Below, piece after piece: positions 7,393 through 16,450 of a stretch of 37,990 nucleotides of DNA. Source of the DNA: a candidate division Zixibacteria bacterium HGW-Zixibacteria-1 (GTDB lineage: Bacteria > Zixibacteria > MSB-5A5 > GN15 > PGXB01). The notes under the pieces were generated by a model that saw only the letters and a program-made list of their open reading frames with translations, had not been told where the DNA came from and did no database searches. The position numbers and the translations under genes were made by a program. Every line of letters starts with the position of its first letter. Position 1 is the first letter of the stretch. The stretch is from contig PGXB01000036.1 in assembly GCA_002838945.1 (NCBI GenBank), positions 1 through 37,990 on the forward strand. The letters are read 5' to 3'.

Positions 7393-8610
7393 TTACGCTC
7401 GCTTTATCTCTTTTATCAGGGCCGTGACCGAACCATCCTGCAAAACAGCCTCGACCATATCGCCGCCGGTTATCGCCTCCACTGATTTTACTGTTTCCCC
7501 ACCCGGCAGTTTCATCAGCACGGCATATCCACGTTTAAGAATCGCCAGCGGAGACAGCGATTCCAGCCGCGACAGGCTCAAAGATAAGATGTTTTTCTTT
7601 TTTTCCAATAAATTTTTTCCAGCATTTTCAAAGTGGCGCATAAGGTTGTCAAGAGTCTGCTCCCGTTCCCTGACACTGTTTTCCGGCCTCTGATAGACCG
7701 GGCGGTTCATATACTGGACCAAAGTGGTCCGATGTCGCTTGATAAACATCTCCAGCGAATAACTCATTTGCGACAAATAGTCGGTCAGATCCTGTATCAA
7801 GGTCCTTTTATCCCAAATAACCAGCTCCGCCGCCGCTGACGGTGTCGGGGCGCGCAGGTCGGCGGCCAGATCGGCCAGCGTAGTGTCGATCTCATGGCCG
7901 ACACCGGAAACAATCGGCTTTTTCGAAGCCACCACCGCCCGGACCAGCGGCTCCTCGTTGAACGCCCATAAATCTTCCAGCGATCCGCCGCCGCGGCCGA
8001 TTATGATGACATCGATATCATCGCGGCTGTTGAAATAATTGATGCCGGCGATAATGCTTTCGGCGGCTCCTTCGCCTTGCACAAGGGCCGGATACAAAAT
8101 CAATTTCACCGAATCATTGCGCCGTCGGGCAATATTTATAATGTCCCGAACCGCCGCGCCGGTGGGCGAAGTGACAATTCCGATGGTCATCGGGTATTCG
8201 GGCAATGGCTGCTTGAGCGATTCTTCAAAAAGCCCCTCCCCGGCCAGCTTTTTATAAAGCTGCCGAAAAGCGACTTCAAGCTCACCAACCCCGACCGGCA
8301 GCAGCTTTCTTACATTTAGCTGATAATTGCCCCCCTTTTCATAAACGGTAACACTGCCGAAAGCCCGGACTTTCATGCCGTTTTCGGGCTCAAATCTGAG
8401 ATATTGGCCGAGTGAGCGCCAGATAGTCAGCTTGATGACGGCGTTTTCGTCTTTAAGAACCAGGTAACGATGGCCCGAAGAATGGTGGATATAATTGGAG
8501 ACCTCCCCTTCCACCCATATTTCGGGGAAGGATTCCTCGAGGGCGTATTTTATCAGCCGGGTGAGGGCGGTTACGGTATATATTTTCTCTTCCGATTGCT
8601 GCACAACCAA
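7393..8610 (-). CDS. xseA: Exodeoxyribonuclease VII large subunit
   Basis: This is the catalytic subunit of the single-strand nuclease. The roughly 405-aa protein has an N-terminal OB-fold (IYTVTALTRLIKYALEESFP, then WVEGEVSNY and the HRYLVLKD strand). The conserved catalytic core contains GIVTSPTGAAVRDIINIARRR, DVIIIGRGGGSLEDLWAFNEE and VSGVGHEIDTTLADLAADLRAPTPSAAAE. A coiled-coil region and the C-terminal GYAVL segment follow. The N-terminus is uncertain: TTG at 8610 and GTG at 8604 are both in frame, with no ribosome binding site. A possible promoter (8611-8639) would put the RNA start on or next to this GTG, so the gene may be leaderless. It is the first gene of the xse-isp-dxs-nadK operon. 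Confidence 0.95.
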   Translation of the reverse strand: MVVQQSEEKIYTVTALTRLIKYALEESFPEIWVEGEVSNYIHHSSGHRYLVLKDENAVIKLTIWRSLGQYLRFEPENGMKVRAFGSVTVYEKGGNYQLNVRKLLPVGVGELEVAFRQLYKKLAGEGLFEESLKQPLPEYPMTIGIVTSPTGAAVRDIINIARRRNDSVKLILYPALVQGEGAAESIIAGINYFNSRDDIDVIIIGRGGGSLEDLWAFNEEPLVRAVVASKKPIVSGVGHEIDTTLADLAADLRAPTPSAAAELVIWDKRTLIQDLTDYLSQMSYSLEMFIKRHRTTLVQYMNRPVYQRPENSVREREQTLDNLMRHFENAGKNLLEKKKNILSLSLSRLESLSPLAILKRGYAVLMKLPGGETVKSVEAITGGDMVEAVLQDGSVTALIKEIKRA

Positions 8611-8639
8611 TTGATACGAATTCTAAATTCATTTGGCAA
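8611..8639 (-). promoter_or_regulatory. Possible promoter of the xseA-xseB-ispA-dxs-nadK operon
   Basis: On the minus strand TTGCCA (8639-8634) and TATCAA (8616-8611) are separated by 17 bp. Both boxes are imperfect but fit sigma-70 rules. They lie in the only space between the upstream terminator and xseA. The implied start is near 8604. Confidence 0.4.
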
Positions 8640-8653
8640 TGGCATTTTTGGGT

Positions 8654-8678
8654 AAAAAAAGGGCGGCCGAAGCCGCCC
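8654..8678 (-). terminator. Strong intrinsic terminator after the small dockerin gene
   Basis: On the minus strand there is a perfect 7-bp stem GGGCGGC/GCCGCCC with the stable TTCG tetraloop, followed by seven Ts (8660-8654). It lies 23 bp after the stop codon of the 207-aa dockerin protein and insulates xseA from it. Confidence 0.92.
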
Positions 8679-8701
8679 GAATAACAAACATTTATTATCC
8701 A

Positions 8702-9325
8702 CTACCAACACATCAAAGGAGGGCCACCTTTATAGATGTAATTTATCAAGTAAACGACATCCAGAATATTTATAGACGCATTGCCGTTTACGTCACAGGC
8801 ATCAACATTCTCTGGGATCCAGCCGCACTTATCTTCCCCCTTGCATTTATAGAGATATAGAAGGATTGTACAAACATCAAGGATGTTGACACGCCCGTCA
8901 TCATTGGCATCGCCACACTCATAATCGCGAGTAATATATAGTGTGACAGGAATTGAAATTTCATCGACGACTGCCGAATCTTCATCAATAGCCGTGACTA
9001 AAACTTCGCATAAATAGACGCCCGTATCCGTCGAAGCATCTATCCAGACATCCAGTTCAAACGGCGTGACCGGTGAATCGGCAAAGACGGGAAATAGCCA
9101 CGAACAATTTTCCACTATATTTAGTTGGAGGTTGGCCCCGTCTAATTCATAAATTAAAACAGTGTCCCGCACCCCTTGCAAGGGATGTAAACTAAACTCA
9201 AGCGACGGTGGTTCGGCGACTAACTCAAATGCCTGCGCGACAGATACTGATATACAAGAGTAAATAATTAAAAATGCTAAAAGGGCTTTGAGCCCTGCCC
9301 GGTAGTTTTGCGTTTGCCGAGACAT
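8702..9325 (-). CDS. Small secreted dockerin-repeat protein
   Basis: This 207-aa protein has a signal peptide (about 1-31, ending SVAQA), an unassigned all-beta domain (about 35-133) and a C-terminal type-I dockerin-like pair. The first repeat is GDANDDGRVNILDVCTILLYLYK; the second is DVNGNASINILDVVYLINYIYKGG. Asp and Asn at the EF-hand-like positions predict calcium binding. Extra cysteines in and between the repeats suggest disulfides in an exported protein. The ATG follows a strong GGGAGG site. It is flanked upstream by 154 bp and downstream by a strong terminator, so it is probably a single-gene unit. No cohesin partner was seen in the window. The middle domain resembles Ig-like surface domains only loosely. 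Confidence 0.8.
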   Translation of the reverse strand: MSRQTQNYRAGLKALLAFLIIYSCISVSVAQAFELVAEPPSLEFSLHPLQGVRDTVLIYELDGANLQLNIVENCSWLFPVFADSPVTPFELDVWIDASTDTGVYLCEVLVTAIDEDSAVVDEISIPVTLYITRDYECGDANDDGRVNILDVCTILLYLYKCKGEDKCGWIPENVDACDVNGNASINILDVVYLINYIYKGGPPLMCW

Positions 9326-9479
9326 AACATCCTCCCACCCAATTAGTTGCTGTCAAACAAGGTCGTAATTCTTTGTGGTTTTTATACATGGGCAACGACT
9401 CTGCTGTCCCCGGATATAATGACCTCCTGTTATGTCTTTTGAGATTCGGTCGAAATCTTACAAGAATTCTGTCGATCCG

Positions 9480-11633
9480 CTAACTCTCCGGCCATGGGTC
9501 GGGGCCGCAGATAGGCGCCGGGCCGCCACGGTACATATATTTAATCAAATAGGACACATCAAGCAGATTGATGGCCCCATCACCATTGGGATCGGCTTCC
9601 GGCATGCAAGGCGGTACTGCTCCGCCTTTGTAGACATAGCAGATGATATAAGTTACATCAAGAATCCCGACGGAGCCATTATTGTTGGCATCACCGGGCT
9701 CATCGCAGCAACCTGGTACATCACAAGCATCGCCAACGCCATCGCCATCAGTATCTGTCTGGTCAGGATTATATACATCCGGGCAGTTGTCATCCAGGCA
9801 GGTATTCAGGGCAAAACCGGGGTTCCCATAGCCGTCATTGTCGGTGTCGATGCATTCGTCGCAGAGATCGCCGATACCATCGGCGTCAAAATCCTCCTGA
9901 TCGGAGTTGGCGATTATCAAACAATTATCACAGCTATCGCCGATACCATCGCCGTCATAATCTTCCTGATCCGGGTTATAAATATCGGGGCAGTTGTCCA
10001 CAGCACAGATGCTGGCTGGAAAACCGGGATCACCGAAACCATCGCCATCGCTGTCCGTGCAGTCATCACAAACATCGCCGAAACCATCATTGTCCAAGTC
10101 GGCCTGGTCCGGGTTATAGACTGAAAAACAGTTATCCGGCGGGCATTCATTTTCGGGATGCCAGGGATCGCCGAAACCATCGGCATCAAAATCGTAGCAC
10201 AGGCCATTCAAGAATATGGCAATATTATGCGAATAATAATTGGTTACGGCCAGATCAAGGTCGCCGTCCGAATCAAAGTCGGCGGACTGCATCGCAACCG
10301 GCTCGTTTCCCGATGAAAATGTCCGCACCGACCCCAGAGTTCCATCGCCGGCATTGTTAAATAAACAGACATTATTTCTTATACGGGAGACGCATCCGAC
10401 ATCGAGGTCGGAATCGGTGTCAAAATCGCCGATAATGGCGGATTGTGCCTTTTCGCCGGCAGACTGTGCACTGAATAGTGCAAAGGTGGCATCCTGATTA
10501 TTCATGAAGACCATGACGTTTCCGGTAAGATAGTTGGAGACAGCCAGATCAAGATATCCATCGGCATTCAAATCGCCGGCCGCAATCGACTGCGGGTCCC
10601 CACCGGCGGCATAATCGACATGCCAGCCGAAATTGGCGTGACCGTCATTAATAAGAATAGATATATTGTCCGAATTCTTGTTGGCCGTCGCCAGGTCGGC
10701 ATCGCCGTCATTGTCAAAATCACCGGAACAGACCCACTCGGGGTTACCGTTGACGGCATAAGTATTATAAATCGTAAAAAGGCCGTCACCATTGTTTAAA
10801 TGAACCGTCACAACACCGCTTACGTAATCTGTATTGGCCAGGTCAAGATACCCGTCACCATTTAGATCCTCTGTTATGACAGTATATGGATTTTGACCGA
10901 CACCGTAAGAATTGGAGAATGTAAATGTGCCATTGCCGCTGTTATGATACACGTAGAGACTGTTGTCCAATGAATTAGCCACCACGAAATCGACATAGCC
11001 ATCACGATTTAGATCGGCCGCCGCGATACCGCGGGGACCAAGGGCCGTCTCATAAGAGGGACCGGCGGAAAAAGTGCCATCACCCTGATTCAACCAGACA
11101 TAGACATTCTGGTCTCCTTGCGGGGCGGCCAAAATATCAATATCGCGGTCATTATCAATATCGGCCACGGCGATTGGCCATAGATCCGGCACATTACCGT
11201 AAGTCGCATCGAGAATAAAAGAACCGACAAAACCGCCGCTGGTTCCGACAGTAAAGCTCCAATTAAAATAATTCTCCAGCGAATCCTCTGACTCTGATTT
11301 TATATCGGTAGTCAGGATCACCGTAACGACTTCGCCGGCATGGAAATCGAAGTCGGGATCAAATAAAGCCGTTTGTGTCTCCGAATTGTAGGTGATAGCT
11401 CCGAAACATAGACCGGAGGTCCTGGTATTCACCACAAAAGAACCGCCGTTGATCGAGCCGGACTTCATGGCGCAATCAAAAGTCACCGATATCATATCGC
11501 CCGGCGACACATTCAGCTCATTTTGCTCCGGCGTTAATGTCAATATGTGGGGTGTTTGCCCATAGATCGCACCCGTCAGAAATAGTATTATTACTAAAAC
11601 GGTGGTGGGAATTAGGTTGTCGCGCCTGGTCAT
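9480..11633 (-). CDS. Large secreted FG-GAP/VCBS propeller protein with TSP type-3 repeats and dockerin tail
   Basis: This 717-aa surface or secreted protein has a signal peptide (1-25) and an SbsA/Big_5-type Ig-like domain (about 28-130). Seven FG-GAP/VCBS repeats follow, whose calcium loops (such as DLNRDGYVD and DFDNDGDAD) start at residues 158, 207, 256, 305, 354, 403 and 452, exactly 49 apart, as expected for a seven-bladed propeller. Thrombospondin type-3-like calcium repeats (about 480-640; DxDxDGxGD and CPDxYNPDQ motifs) come next. A dockerin pair (about 646-704) ends the protein. It is very rich in Asp, so a calcium-stabilised rod is likely. The ATG has a strong GGAGGAGG site. A role in adhesion or surface structure is inference; no catalytic residues are apparent. 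Confidence 0.88.
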   Translation of the reverse strand: MTRRDNLIPTTVLVIILFLTGAIYGQTPHILTLTPEQNELNVSPGDMISVTFDCAMKSGSINGGSFVVNTRTSGLCFGAITYNSETQTALFDPDFDFHAGEVVTVILTTDIKSESEDSLENYFNWSFTVGTSGGFVGSFILDATYGNVPDLWPIAVADIDNDRDIDILAAPQGDQNVYVWLNQGDGTFSAGPSYETALGPRGIAAADLNRDGYVDFVVANSLDNSLYVYHNSGNGTFTFSNSYGVGQNPYTVITEDLNGDGYLDLANTDYVSGVVTVHLNNGDGLFTIYNTYAVNGNPEWVCSGDFDNDGDADLATANKNSDNISILINDGHANFGWHVDYAAGGDPQSIAAGDLNADGYLDLAVSNYLTGNVMVFMNNQDATFALFSAQSAGEKAQSAIIGDFDTDSDLDVGCVSRIRNNVCLFNNAGDGTLGSVRTFSSGNEPVAMQSADFDSDGDLDLAVTNYYSHNIAIFLNGLCYDFDADGFGDPWHPENECPPDNCFSVYNPDQADLDNDGFGDVCDDCTDSDGDGFGDPGFPASICAVDNCPDIYNPDQEDYDGDGIGDSCDNCLIIANSDQEDFDADGIGDLCDECIDTDNDGYGNPGFALNTCLDDNCPDVYNPDQTDTDGDGVGDACDVPGCCDEPGDANNNGSVGILDVTYIICYVYKGGAVPPCMPEADPNGDGAINLLDVSYLIKYMYRGGPAPICGPDPWPES

Positions 11634-11675
11634 AATATCCTCCTCCCGATAAACTGTACGAATGTAGATAGTTAT

Positions 11676-11703
11676 AATATATCCACATTTAAGATTGGTG
11701 CAA
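11676..11703 (-). promoter_or_regulatory. Possible promoter of the FG-GAP/dockerin gene
   Basis: On the minus strand TTGCAC (11703-11698) is followed after 16 bp by TATATT (11681-11676). The -10 is good and the -35 is poor. It sits 43 bp upstream of the ATG in the 155-bp gap after the TPR-CHAT gene. Confidence 0.4.
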
Positions 11704-11788
11704 GCAAAAATCGGTAACCAATACAGAATTAATCCTGATTGCCCGCACCTTTGACCTGGAGTAAAGACGTATTTATCTAAGATTGTGT

Positions 11789-14700
11789 TTAATTCGGATC
11801 GCCGACCAGAATAAAGCCGGCCCAGAGAAGCGGATGGCCATGCCCCAGAGAGCTGCGGGATTGGGCCAGTTGTTCCAGTTGCGAATTGCGCAGGGCGTCA
11901 ACTTTCGATTCCCCCGCCAGCCAGCGGCCGTAAAACCCATGCATCAGTTGCGAGGTTTCCTTGTCCATTATTTTCCAGAGACTCATCAACAGGGATTTAA
12001 CGCCGGCATGGCGGAAGGCCCGCTGCAGGCCGAAAACGCCTTCGCCGTTAATGCTTTCCCCCACACCGGTTTCGCAGGCGGACAGCACGGCCAGTTGCGT
12101 TCCGGTCAGGTTCAAACCGGAAATTTCATAGGCGGTCAGAATGCCGTCTTCGTCGGTGGTCGTTTTTGCATCCTTCGCTGAAAGCAGCCGGTTTGCTCCA
12201 GCCAGAGCCAGCCCGGATCGCATCAGCGGATTGTTTTGCGCCGGGTCGTTTGAAACTGCTGACGCGTCACAAAAGAAGCCGTGTGTGGCCAGATGGAGGA
12301 TGCTTGGGGGAATGGTAATCGACTTAAGGACTTTCTCTCCGGCCTTGTTTCCGTAATAACCGCGGACTTCAAGAGCACCCTTTCTTGCTAAGAGCTCGGT
12401 AATAGAATTCATTTCGATCCGGCCATACCTGAGGGGAGGAAATGCAGTATTGAGACAATCTATTGATCGGCGGTCAATATCCCGGCTCTGAGAATAATTG
12501 ACGTTTCGAATGGTTGGTTCCCCCCTGTTATCGGGCGAACCGACCGAATCACCTGTATAGTCGAAATCAGGATCGGCAATAACCATAACATCAAACAATG
12601 AATCGGGCTTTTGCGCGAATCGCAGCAACTCACGGCCGGTCGACAGATAACAAATTCGATTTGCCTCGATCAGGTATGAGCCGTCGGGCCGCGTGAGAAT
12701 CTCGAAAGGAAGCAGATTCAGCTTGCTGTCCGGGGAAACATAGACAATTCGTTTGCCGCCCAGCCTATCGGCCATCGGGCCGATAAGAATATTGTAGAGT
12801 TTGCCGGTGATTTCCGACAGATCGCTCTCCAGCATCGCGCCTATCGGTGTAAAGACACGGCTGTCGGCCTGGTAAATTTCATTTCTGGCGGCATCGACAA
12901 GACTGTCGATTGATCGGGCATCACCGATGTCCGCAAATGCGACACCATCCGAAGAAGAGTAAACAAAGGCAAGGTAGCGTGAATTCGAGGAATCGATCGC
13001 GTCGGTTCCGAGTTTGGTGAAATCATAGGGATAGTATTTCAGGTACTCAAGCAGGATAGCGTCATGCGGAAGCGCCCGGCCGATGTCGGCAATGCTGAAT
13101 CTCCTGGCGAAAAGTTCGTCTTTGAACAGGGCGCAGCGCCGGCTCAGTTCTTCTTCGAGAGAGTCATTTTTATTGTACAGATATTGAATACTGTCACGGA
13201 ATGATTCATCCGGCGCCTTTTTGACGCTGGTCAGAACCATGTTGGAAATTATAGTGCATAATTCGTTCCGCCGGTCGAGCAGATCCAGAGTAACGGCATC
13301 CTCAGAGCAATAAGCCGCTTTTTGCTCGGCCATGACGGCATCAATAACCGAGGCTTTTCCTTTGAGTATCATTTCGGCCGCCAGTTCCTTCGATTGCCTG
13401 CTGCCGCATGACAGGGCCATCGAGAACAGGGAATTCTCGATAACCGGGTACTGATTAATCCAGCTCATTTTCTGCGACTCCGATGAATATGAGAAGGCAT
13501 AATCGGTCAGTTTCAGGGCCAGGTCCAGAAATTGCCCATAGTACGCGAGGCTTGAATCGCAATCATGCCTGGCGGCATAAGCCTGCGCCAGGCCTTTGAT
13601 GTTCAAATATACATTAGGATGAAGATAGCCGAGAATCCCCTGCAGTATATTCAGGGCGCGTCGGTAATCATCCACCGCTTCATCCAGATGTCCGAGACGG
13701 CGATCGAGATCCCCCAGATCGGTGTAAATTCTGGCGACATCCGGATGATTCGTTCCGAAAAGACTTTCCTTGATTTTCAGAGCCTCATTAAGGCACGTTT
13801 CCGCCTCGGAATATTCTTTAAGCTTATGATGAAGCCGTGCAAGAGCGCCGTAGCTGTTGGCGACGTCATTATGATTCGGGCCAAGCAGATTTTTCCTGAT
13901 CTCGAGAGCCTGAAGCATATATTCCTTGGCGACATCGTAATTCCCCATGACGGCATTGATGTTTCCAAGGTTATTCATTATAGTCGCGACCGTATTATGA
14001 TTTGTACCGTACACTTTTTCGAGAACCTGCAAGGCTTTCCTAAAAAGCGAGTCGGCGGTCGGGTAGTCGCCTCTGACAAGGTTCACTGCGGCCAGGCTGT
14101 TCAGGCTGGCGCCCATCTCCGGATGATCCTCACCGACCGTCTTTTTGAGAATTTCAATGGCCCGATTAAGGAGAGGTTCCATCTCCCCGAATCTTCCGAG
14201 CCTCCAGTAAAGAGAGGCCTTCAAATTCAGCCTGACGGCCAGATTAGGGTGAATCTCGCCGAAAAATTCTTCTTCCATGGCATAGACTTCATTGAACGTG
14301 GATTCCGCCTTAAGGTATTCTCCCCTGACAATATATAAATTGCCCAGATTGCCCAGCGTCATGGCAATATCCGGGTGGCGTGATCCATAAATTTTCTTAA
14401 AACAACCGAGGGCGCTTTCATAATCGCTTTCAGCCTGATCATAATCACCGGTAAAAAAGCGGACATTTCCCAGCGCATTGTAGCAATCCCCGATTTTGTT
14501 CGGTTCGATATCCGGGGCTTTTTCGCAGATGGCCATGGCCAGCCGCGCCAGCGTGTCGGCTCTTTCATATTCATTTTTGAAATTATAGAGGGGCACCGAT
14601 GCTTCATAACATTCGGCCGTAATCAAGTTCTCTTTGTCGATTTCCTCAAGAATATTACGGGCGCCGACCAGAACATCTTCGCACGGCTGATATCTTCCCT

Positions 14701-15064
14701 GCTCCCGATAAACATCGCCCAGTCTGACAAGAATCTCCGCCGTTTCGATTGATGCCTCGCCGAAAATCGACTTTCGAATAGAAAGGGCCGAATCGAAATA
14801 ATTCTCCGCCGCAGTAAATTGCCCTATGTCGTAAAAGTATAAACCCAGAATAGAATATAAATCCGCGATGGTGCTGTCGGGAATGCCCGGGGTCCGTTCG
14901 AACTCGCTCCGGGTCTGCTTCAGGATCGTCAGAGCGGAATCATATTGCGCCGCCTCACGCAGGCTGTCGGCATAAATTAGCCGGGCCGACTGATCGGCAT
15001 AGCTATTTATGCCCGCCCCGAGCGGATACAAAAGAAGTAAAATAAAGAGATATGTTTTTATCAT
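11789..15064 (-). CDS. Exported TPR-CHAT protein (caspase-like protease domain)
   Basis: This 1091-aa protein has a Sec signal peptide (about 1-24: basic start, [13 protein letters not shown] core, no lipobox Cys). About ten kinesin-light-chain-type TPR units of 42 residues follow (about 66-505; for example [20 protein letters not shown] then LGPNHNDVA). A helical linker leads to a CHAT domain (about 755-1091). The caspase-like pair is intact: His928 in LHLATHG and Cys997 in LSACETG. CHAT domains belong to the caspase/separase clan, and TPR arrays usually sense a partner. The gene is third in an operon with an ECF sigma and its anti-sigma (11-bp gap, no clear ribosome binding site, so coupled translation is likely). 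The export signal is unlike the cytosolic CRISPR-linked TPR-CHAT. Substrate unknown; cleavage of the anti-sigma periplasmic domain is a hypothesis. Confidence 0.9.
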   Translation of the reverse strand: MIKTYLFILLLLYPLGAGINSYADQSARLIYADSLREAAQYDSALTILKQTRSEFERTPGIPDSTIADLYSILGLYFYDIGQFTAAENYFDSALSIRKSIFGEASIETAEILVRLGDVYREQGRYQPCEDVLVGARNILEEIDKENLITAECYEASVPLYNFKNEYERADTLARLAMAICEKAPDIEPNKIGDCYNALGNVRFFTGDYDQAESDYESALGCFKKIYGSRHPDIAMTLGNLGNLYIVRGEYLKAESTFNEVYAMEEEFFGEIHPNLAVRLNLKASLYWRLGRFGEMEPLLNRAIEILKKTVGEDHPEMGASLNSLAAVNLVRGDYPTADSLFRKALQVLEKVYGTNHNTVATIMNNLGNINAVMGNYDVAKEYMLQALEIRKNLLGPNHNDVANSYGALARLHHKLKEYSEAETCLNEALKIKESLFGTNHPDVARIYTDLGDLDRRLGHLDEAVDDYRRALNILQGILGYLHPNVYLNIKGLAQAYAARHDCDSSLAYYGQFLDLALKLTDYAFSYSSESQKMSWINQYPVIENSLFSMALSCGSRQSKELAAEMILKGKASVIDAVMAEQKAAYCSEDAVTLDLLDRRNELCTIISNMVLTSVKKAPDESFRDSIQYLYNKNDSLEEELSRRCALFKDELFARRFSIADIGRALPHDAILLEYLKYYPYDFTKLGTDAIDSSNSRYLAFVYSSSDGVAFADIGDARSIDSLVDAARNEIYQADSRVFTPIGAMLESDLSEITGKLYNILIGPMADRLGGKRIVYVSPDSKLNLLPFEILTRPDGSYLIEANRICYLSTGRELLRFAQKPDSLFDVMVIADPDFDYTGDSVGSPDNRGEPTIRNVNYSQSRDIDRRSIDCLNTAFPPLRYGRIEMNSITELLARKGALEVRGYYGNKAGEKVLKSITIPPSILHLATHGFFCDASAVSNDPAQNNPLMRSGLALAGANRLLSAKDAKTTTDEDGILTAYEISGLNLTGTQLAVLSACETGVGESINGEGVFGLQRAFRHAGVKSLLMSLWKIMDKETSQLMHGFYGRWLAGESKVDALRNSQLEQLAQSRSSLGHGHPLLWAGFILVGDPN

Positions 15065-15075
15065 GCGTCGGCGAT

Positions 15076-15774
15076 TTATTTTATCAGCCTGAATTTATAA
15101 ATCTGCTCGTTGCCCGACGATACATCTTCCGGATCAGACAGCTTCAATTCAAATACTCCCGTTTTAATTTTGTCCGCCGGTATCAGCAACCGCCCCATTT
15201 CATACTTGTCAAAAGCATTGAAAGATTTATCCAGCATCAGTGTCCGACCGTTTTCGTCGGTGATCTCTATTATATATTCCCGTCCCGGGACAACATCCTG
15301 ATATAGGAATGATAAGACAACATCATTGTCGTCGGGAATATTAAATTCCGCCGTGGAGGACGATCTGGTGGGCATCAGGTTTACGGCCGACACCGCTTTG
15401 ATGCCTTCATCCGGGTTTTTTTGAATTCCTTTATAAGCCGGGTAAAGCAGCAGGATAATTATAACCAGGGCGAGGGCCGGTCTGAAAACAAATGGTGTAT
15501 CGGGCCATAATCGGCTGATGAGCCCGGATAGAAGCGAACGCTTCTCAACGGTGGCTTCGCTGAGGCCGACCGCTGACGCGACTTCTTCAATAATTGATTT
15601 ATTGGAAATCAACAGATTTGATTCGGCGCAAAAACTCTGCGCCTCCGAAAAACAAGCTTTGCACTCCAGCAAATGGGCCTCAAACAGCTCGCATTCCTTT
15701 ACGGGCAGCGCCCCCAGTTCGTAGGCATGCAACAGCTTTCCGGCTTCAGGATCTATGCATCTTTCTTCAGTCAT
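15076..15774 (-). CDS. Transmembrane anti-sigma factor with zinc-finger (ZAS-like) N-terminus
   Basis: The 232-aa protein has a cytosolic N-terminus with HLLECKAC, the H-x3-C-x2-C core (His34, Cys38, Cys41) of zinc-binding anti-sigma domains, preceded by Cys6, His16 and Cys28 as possible further ligands. One membrane helix (about 98-115, FRPALALVIIILLLYPAY) is followed by a beta-rich extracytoplasmic domain of about 115 residues with no recognised family. It overlaps the sigma gene by 8 bp (ATGACTGA) and precedes the TPR-CHAT gene by 11 bp. Known ZAS proteins hold their partner sigma at the membrane until a signal releases it, often by proteolysis. Identification rests on motif, topology and position, which agree well. 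Confidence 0.85.
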   Translation of the reverse strand: MTEERCIDPEAGKLLHAYELGALPVKECELFEAHLLECKACFSEAQSFCAESNLLISNKSIIEEVASAVGLSEATVEKRSLLSGLISRLWPDTPFVFRPALALVIIILLLYPAYKGIQKNPDEGIKAVSAVNLMPTRSSSTAEFNIPDDNDVVLSFLYQDVVPGREYIIEITDENGRTLMLDKSFNAFDKYEMGRLLIPADKIKTGVFELKLSDPEDVSSGNEQIYKFRLIK

Positions 15775-16306
15775 TGGATGACTCCTTGCCCAAACATTCC
15801 TTCAAGATCCGGCGGCCTCGATTTAATATCACATAAAGATTATTCGGCTTTATATCGAGCCGTCGGCAGATGTCGTCGGTGGTGAAGCCCTGATGGACCA
15901 GATTCAATGCCCTTGCATACCGGGGAAAAGCCGCAATCAGCTTCCTTAAGCAATCGGTTATTTCACTGACCGAACTTGAATCATTCGGCGCATGAACCCG
16001 ATCGATCAGGACGCCGGCATCTATACTTCCGGCAACCTTATTGTCCCGCACGCACTTGCCCTGCAAATAATTTCCGATCTTGTTTCTCAGAACCTTCAGG
16101 GCCCAGGCATTGAAGTGTCCGTGGAAATCTGCGGTCCTGTACTTTTCAAGGACTGTCAGACATGCCTCCTGGGCGATATCCTCGGCATCTTCCTTCTTCA
16201 ATAACCTTTTTTTGGCGAGATATTCAAATCTTACGCGAAGATATTGAAATAGCTGTTTTTCGGCCTCCGCGTCGCCTTTTCGTGCCTTAATGACAAGATT
16301 ATTCAA
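15767..16306 (-). CDS. ECF-type RNA polymerase sigma factor
   Basis: This 179-aa protein begins MNNLVIKARKGDAEAEKQLF, a typical ECF start. Sigma region 2 spans about 5-85 (with DAEDIAQEACLTVLEKY and FNAWALKVLRNKIGNYLQGK), and region 4 spans about 115-172 (LIAAFPRYARALNLVHQGFT, then ICRRLDIKPNNLYVILNRGR). The frame is open up to TTG 16366, but that codon lies in a good promoter (16338-16366). TTG 16306, preceded by AAGGGA, is therefore chosen; GTG 16324 is a third option. It is the first gene of the sigma / anti-sigma / TPR-CHAT operon. The helix-turn-helix of region 4 is intact. Its target promoters are unknown; the nearby secreted-protein genes are candidates only by proximity. Confidence 0.9.
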   Translation of the reverse strand: MNNLVIKARKGDAEAEKQLFQYLRVRFEYLAKKRLLKKEDAEDIAQEACLTVLEKYRTADFHGHFNAWALKVLRNKIGNYLQGKCVRDNKVAGSIDAGVLIDRVHAPNDSSSVSEITDCLRKLIAAFPRYARALNLVHQGFTTDDICRRLDIKPNNLYVILNRGRRILKECLGKESSND

Positions 16307-16337
16307 GATGTCCCTTACCCTCACTTCGAGATAACTT

Positions 16338-16366
16338 AATATAGCACTTAATAATATGGATGACAA
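16338..16366 (-). promoter_or_regulatory. Sigma-70-type promoter of the sigma/anti-sigma/CHAT operon
   Basis: On the minus strand TTGTCA (16366-16361) is separated by 17 bp from TATATT (16343-16338); each box matches the consensus at five of six positions. The implied RNA start is near 16331, giving a leader of about 25 nt before TTG 16306. It suggests housekeeping expression of the operon; autoregulation by the ECF factor is not evident. Confidence 0.6.
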
Positions 16367-16402
16367 AGCAATTTTGGAAATAACCGCCCTTAATGGCCAA
16401 TT

Positions 16403-16424
16403 AAAAGGGCCGGTTTCCCGACCC
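16403..16424 (-). terminator. Intrinsic terminator after the M28 peptidase gene
   Basis: On the minus strand a 7-bp stem GGGTCGG/CCGGCCC (one G-T pair) with a GAAA loop is followed by TTTTAATT. It lies 26 bp after the M28 stop codon and separates that gene from the sigma operon. Confidence 0.75.
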
Positions 16425-16450
16425 TCTGAATTCGCAACTTTTGGACTGAG

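Noticed and set aside
9432-10124. 230-aa plus-strand frame rich in 'IAD-IGV' repeats
   Set aside because: The periodicity is the antisense of the calcium-loop codons of the TSP3/dockerin region.
9880-10200. Possible CRISPR or tandem DNA repeat
   Set aside because: The repeats encode TSP3 calcium motifs in frame, vary in sequence and spacing, and lack unique spacers.
13565-14338. 257-aa plus-strand frame
   Set aside because: It is antisense to the TPR array, and its repetitive look comes from the 42-residue TPR period.
11789-15064. Type III-E CRISPR TPR-CHAT (Craspase) component
   Set aside because: No cas genes or CRISPR array are present, the protein has a signal peptide, and its operon partners are sigma and anti-sigma factors.
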